Assembly (NCBI GenBank): GCA_012729015.1
Contig: JAAYDY010000056.1
Coordinates: forward strand, 18,485 to 82,484
DNA from: Phycisphaerae bacterium
GTDB lineage: Bacteria > Planctomycetota > Phycisphaerae > FEN-1346 > JAACEH01
DNA: 64,000 bases
Reading direction: 5' to 3'
Position numbers and translations under genes: made by a program. Shown one piece after another: positions 60,521-64,000 of this stretch; position 1 is the stretch's first letter, and each line of letters begins with the position of its first letter. The notes under the pieces are model-generated. The model made no database searches. It saw only the letters and a program-made list of their open reading frames with translations, and was not told where the DNA came from.

Positions 60521-62521
60521 ATGAGATTGCCGTGCCTTGCCTTGTTGCTGTCGGCGGTCCTGTTGGCCGGCTGTACCGGCGGCGCGGCCGCTTTGTCCGG
60601 CCAGGGGCTTCAGGAATCGCCGGCGGGGGCTGCCGCCACCGAGCACGACCTCTTCGCCGCCGTGGAGCAGGGCGACCTCGACGTCGTGCGCGCGACGCTC
60701 GACGCCCATCCCGACTGGATCCGCTCCACGGCCCACCGCTGGGAGGTGCAGCCGCTGTCTATCGCCTGCGACGCAGGACACAAGGAAGTCGTCGCCCTGC
60801 TGCTGGCGCGCGGGGCCGACGTCAACTACGGCCATCCCCGGTGGCTCTGGCGACCGATTCACGAGGCGGCCGCCGGCGGGCACACTGAGATCGTCAAGAT
60901 GCTCCTCGACCATCAGGCCGACCTCCGCGCGGCCACGCGGGACGGGCACACGCCGCTCTTTCTGGCTGCCCTGCGCGGTCGTCGCCAGGTGCTGGAACTG
61001 CTGCTGGCCAACGGCGCGGACGCCGCCTCCGTCGGGCCGGACGGCATGACGCTGATGCACGTGGCCGCCCTCGGCGATACTGAGTTGGCCCATCTGGTCT
61101 TCGCCAAAGGGGTCGGCATCGATGCCAGAACGGCCGAAGGTCGCACGCCGCTCTTCCAGGCAGGCAACCAGACGCTGGCCGAGTGGCTGCTGGCCAAGGG
61201 AGCCGATGTCAACGCCAGGGACGTCCACGGACGCACGCCGCTGTTCGCCGCCGCCATGTTCGGCATGGCCGACGTGGCTCAGGCGCTTCTGGCTCACGGT
61301 GCCGATCCGAACGCCGCCGACGCCAGAGGCACAACGGCCCTGGACGTGGCCCTGGCCGAGGGGCAGGCGGCCGTGGCCGACCTGCTGCGCGCCAAAGGCG
61401 CCAGACCCGGCGCGGGGCTGGTCGGACACGACGGGCCCGCGGCCACGCGGGTACGACTGGGCCGACGCGGACAGGTGTACGTCGAGGGGCGGCCGACGAT
61501 TCCCCTGGGCGTGTGGCAACAGCCGCGGCTCCTGTTCGAATACCACCGCCAACTGGGCATGAATTGCCTCATCTGGCCCCCGAGCGGCGCCTTGGACGAC
61601 AACAGCAGCACGCCGCAGTATGTGCGTCCGGCCCACGCGCTGGGCATGGGGGCCATCATGCAGTATCGCCCGTCGCTGGTCGGCGAGGCGGGCGTCTGGG
61701 GCTGGATCGGCGGCGGCTGGCCGGTGGCCGAGGCCCGGGCCAGGTACGAGTTCCTGCGACTCCGCGACCCAGACCGCCTGATTCAGACCAACTTCGGCGC
61801 TCACGATCTCGTTCGCGGCCTGAATCTGGACGATTACCGCGTGTCGCTGCGTTTTGTGGACAGCGTGGTCACGCATGTCTGGCCCGAGATGTTCGACGAC
61901 CAGCCGCGCAACCTGCGCCACGTCGCGATCCTGGTGGACCGCCTGCGCGAGTTGAGCCGGGATCGGCCGCGCGGCGAGGTGAGCATCTGGGCCGATCTGA
62001 ATCCGCACCAGTGGTTCGAGAAGAAACGCGCCGGCGGGACGCTCTACCACGAGCCGACACGGGAGGAGCTGCGGTTCCAGGTCTGGCTGGCCCTGATCCA
62101 TGGGGCCGACGGCATCTGCTACTTCACGATCTCGTTCGATCCGTTCGTCAGTTCGCAGATTCCGGCGCAGAACGAGGACGAGTTGATTCTGATCAATGCC
62201 CAGGTGGGGCGCTTCGCCGCGGTTCTCTGTGCCGACGAGTCGCCGCGAGCGATCACCGTGACCGGCGATGCCCCGGACGGCATCGTGGACGTGACGACGC
62301 GCCGCCTCGACGGCGTGGACTACGTGTTCGTCCTCAACGGAACGGCCGCGCCGCAGACGGTGACGCTCAGGACCGACGGACTCGGCACGACGGTCTCGCT
62401 CTGCGACGCAACCACGGATAAGATAGTGTCCGGTGCCGCCGGCGGCGCGTTCAGCGAGAAGCTGGCCGGGCTGGACCTGCGCATCTGGAAACTCGTGCCG
62501 GCGGCCACCGGGGTGAAATGA
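60521..62521 (+). CDS. Ankyrin-repeat lipoprotein fused to a putative glycoside hydrolase
   Basis: The 666-residue protein has a lipoprotein signal ending LLAGC (C18). Eight ankyrin repeats follow (about 40-305, for example GRTPLFAAAMFGMADVAQAL). A TIM-barrel-like domain (about 320-600) has GRPTIPLGVWQQP, MNCLIWPP, VWPEMFDD and a short beta domain at the end (about 600-666). The second part resembles exported planctomycete glycosidase-like proteins that begin with a substrate-entry phrase of the GxPxxPLG type; the Glu of WPEMF is a candidate acid. GGAGGAG precedes the ATG. The lipid anchor would place it on an envelope membrane. The catalytic role is inference. Confidence 0.8.
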   Translation: MRLPCLALLLSAVLLAGCTGGAAALSGQGLQESPAGAAATEHDLFAAVEQGDLDVVRATLDAHPDWIRSTAHRWEVQPLSIACDAGHKEVVALLLARGADVNYGHPRWLWRPIHEAAAGGHTEIVKMLLDHQADLRAATRDGHTPLFLAALRGRRQVLELLLANGADAASVGPDGMTLMHVAALGDTELAHLVFAKGVGIDARTAEGRTPLFQAGNQTLAEWLLAKGADVNARDVHGRTPLFAAAMFGMADVAQALLAHGADPNAADARGTTALDVALAEGQAAVADLLRAKGARPGAGLVGHDGPAATRVRLGRRGQVYVEGRPTIPLGVWQQPRLLFEYHRQLGMNCLIWPPSGALDDNSSTPQYVRPAHALGMGAIMQYRPSLVGEAGVWGWIGGGWPVAEARARYEFLRLRDPDRLIQTNFGAHDLVRGLNLDDYRVSLRFVDSVVTHVWPEMFDDQPRNLRHVAILVDRLRELSRDRPRGEVSIWADLNPHQWFEKKRAGGTLYHEPTREELRFQVWLALIHGADGICYFTISFDPFVSSQIPAQNEDELILINAQVGRFAAVLCADESPRAITVTGDAPDGIVDVTTRRLDGVDYVFVLNGTAAPQTVTLRTDGLGTTVSLCDATTDKIVSGAAGGAFSEKLAGLDLRIWKLVPAATGVK

Positions 62522-62595
62522 GGCCCCTGCCCCGTGCAGCCTCGGCGCCCAGTCGCGGACCGTCGCGCGGGGAACGAACCGGAGGAGAGTGAACC

Positions 62596-63738
62596 ATGGA
62601 TCGACGCGGACTTCTGTGGCTGGTGGTCGTGGCGGCGCTGGTGCTGTTCGGGCCGACGTCGTGCCGCGAGACCCCGCCTGCCGGCGGCCTGACCAATGCG
62701 GCGACGGCCCAGACGCCGACGGCCGCGCCTGCCGACGGCGAATCGACTGCGGCGGCACCCGCGGCCGTCCTGGCCGACTGGCCGGAACTGCTCCCCGAGG
62801 AGGACACGACCCTCTCGACCGGCATTGTCGGGCAGATCATCAACAAAGCGCCGCCGACGATCATGGTCGGCGACTGCCTGATCCGACCCGGCGAAACGGC
62901 CCAGGCAACGATCAAGCTCGGTCGCGGCTTCGGGCGAACCACCGTCAAGGAGTTCGGCGGCGCGAAGCTCATCGTCACCGATGCCGCCGGCGCCGAGGTG
63001 TTCAGCGGCCGCACCGACGAAAAAGGCCAGTTGCTCTTCGAGCGCAAGTTCGACGCCGAGGGCAACCACTTCTTCCGCGTCAAGGCGGCCGGGAAGGTGG
63101 ACGACGCGGACGTGGCGCCCGTGCTGTTCTGCGTGTACGTCCGCGCCGAACAGACGCCCCTGGCCGTCTGCGACCTGGACAAGACGCTCGTGATGTCCGG
63201 CTTCGAGCGCGTCATGGTCGGCATGGCCAAACCGTTCGATCACGCCGCCGACGTGCTCGGACGGCTGGTGGCCGAGAAGAAGATGACGATCGTGTACCTG
63301 ACGCACCGGCCGGATTTCTTCGAGGCCTCCAGCCGCATGTGGATCCGCAAGAACCGGTTTCCGCCGGGGCCGCTCTTCACGAGCGACGTCAAAGGGCTCC
63401 TGGAAGGCAGCGGAAGCTTCAAGACAGCGGAGATCGCGCGGCTCAAGGAGCGGTTCCCCAACATCCAGCTCGCCGTCGGCGACAAGTACAGCGACATTGC
63501 CGCCTACGTCACGAACAAGATTCCCTCGGTCCTTATTCCGGACATCCAGTGGGACAAGGACAAACGCAAGTACTGGCAGGAGACGCTCACCAACCTGGAG
63601 ACGGTGAACGAAGACGTGCCGGTCTGCCGCAACTGGTTCGAGATCGAGGAAGCCCTGTTCAAGGACGTGAAGTTCCCGCCGAAGCGTCTGATTGACAAGG
63701 TCCGCGACACGATGCGCCTGATGCCGATGGACGATTAG
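62596..63738 (+). CDS. Exported lipin/LNS2-like HAD phosphatase
   Basis: The 380-residue protein has an N-terminal signal with a possible lipobox (PTSC, Cys about 23) and an Ala/Thr-rich spacer. A beta-sandwich follows (about 80-190), then a HAD domain like the LNS2 part of lipins. DLDKTLV (motif I, though the second Asp of DxDxT is replaced by Lys: D-L-D-K-T), LTHRPD (motif II region) and GDKYSDIAAY (motif IV) are visible. Lipins remove phosphate from phosphatidate; an exported relative may act on envelope lipids or phospho-sugars. GGAGGAGAG precedes the ATG. It follows the ankyrin lipoprotein by 74 nt, probably one operon. Confidence 0.8.
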   Translation: MDRRGLLWLVVVAALVLFGPTSCRETPPAGGLTNAATAQTPTAAPADGESTAAAPAAVLADWPELLPEEDTTLSTGIVGQIINKAPPTIMVGDCLIRPGETAQATIKLGRGFGRTTVKEFGGAKLIVTDAAGAEVFSGRTDEKGQLLFERKFDAEGNHFFRVKAAGKVDDADVAPVLFCVYVRAEQTPLAVCDLDKTLVMSGFERVMVGMAKPFDHAADVLGRLVAEKKMTIVYLTHRPDFFEASSRMWIRKNRFPPGPLFTSDVKGLLEGSGSFKTAEIARLKERFPNIQLAVGDKYSDIAAYVTNKIPSVLIPDIQWDKDKRKYWQETLTNLETVNEDVPVCRNWFEIEEALFKDVKFPPKRLIDKVRDTMRLMPMDD

Positions 63739-63825
63739 CGTGCCAGGGCGACTGCTCTCCCCATGAGGGCCCCAACCCCTCCCCTTCCCAGGGGCAGTGA
63801 GGATCGAGCGACGGAAACCCGTAGG

Positions 63826-63844
63826 GTGGGTCCCCCGGACCCAC
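63826..63844. repeat. Family B palindrome, copy 6
   Basis: Consensus copy directly before the second 150-bp unit. Confidence 0.9.
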
Positions 63845-63850
63845 GCGTTT

Positions 63851-64000
63851 GCCGGGTGCCATGCCTGCCCCGTCGAGGCTGTCCGACAATTCGTCACGCG
63901 CAACACGCTGTGGAACATGGCATTACAAACTTCTCAGGCGTAGGGTGGCTGCTTGCAGCCACGCGGAAGCGCAAGGGAACTCGCCCATGCCTGACGGGGC
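63851..64000 (-). repeat. 150-bp dispersed unit, copy 2 (inverted, reaches window edge)
   Basis: Reverse complement of 9840-9989 with two mismatches; the match may continue past the edge. Confidence 0.95.

Noticed and set aside
1..64000. CRISPR arrays
   Set aside because: Repeats are palindromic, scattered and of several families, with no regular spacing and no cas genes.

Overview
The window is a GC-rich bacterial chromosome segment with about 40 genes in short operons. The evidence points to a Gram-negative member of the PVC assemblage, most likely Planctomycetota (Phycisphaerae-like) or a near neighbour. It carries Lnt and HldD (lipoproteins and LPS heptose), a complete mreB-mreC-mreD-mrdA wall elongation cluster, and an ECF sigma factor paired with a huge zinc-ribbon Ser/Thr kinase. 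It also has FHA-GAF and PocR-GAF-PP2C signalling proteins, a DUF4838 protein, a GH4 enzyme, an SGNH hydrolase and several lipoproteins. No 16S rRNA or other taxonomic marker RNA is visible, so the assignment is inference. I saw no tRNA, rRNA, CRISPR array, prophage or classical insertion sequence.

Layout. 0-10 kb: an AAC(3)-type acetyltransferase cut by the left edge, then recJ, purQ and purL on the minus strand, then a Pro-rich exported protein and a B12-binding radical SAM enzyme on the plus strand. 10-21 kb: the cell-shape block (mrdA, a small membrane gene inside a duplication, mreD, mreC, mreB), two coiled-coil/membrane proteins, a HEAT-repeat lipoprotein and lnt, all on the minus strand. 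21-27 kb: alaS, an extended SDR, a patch with DnaA-box-like 9-mers, a lipoprotein and a short ArgA-like GNAT. 27-37 kb: clpX with a 47-residue zinc ribbon, gpsA, an FHA-GAF histidine kinase, nadD, a deoxyhypusine-synthase-like gene plus hldD behind a clear promoter/operator, and pdxJ. 37-47 kb: the kinase and ECF sigma pair, the PocR-GAF-PP2C protein and a two-gene metal-type permease. 47-54 kb: carbohydrate-related genes (GH4, DUF4838, SGNH). 53-60 kb: CreD-like protein, winged-helix regulator, membrane proteins, and a REC-GGDEF-HD-GYP protein. 60-64 kb: an ankyrin plus putative glycosidase lipoprotein followed by a lipin/HAD-like lipoprotein.

The most striking layer is not a gene. Almost every intergenic gap is filled with short dispersed palindromic repeats belonging to at least eight families (called A, B, C, D, E, G, H and a 150-bp unit here). 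The largest, family E, is a nested palindrome of about 206 bp in four copies, and one copy shows a paired base change in both arms. Palindromes also occur in frame inside the giant kinase, and a 38-40-bp direct repeat with palindromes surrounds an extra gene in the mre cluster. Together this looks like a REP/BIME- or Rickettsia-palindromic-element-like invasion of the genome.

Promoters resembling the sigma-70 consensus are readable in front of purL, alaS, the SDR, the GNAT, the DHS-like gene, the PocR gene and the GH4 gene. They settle several start codons, notably the TTG of purL and a probable ATT start of the radical SAM gene.
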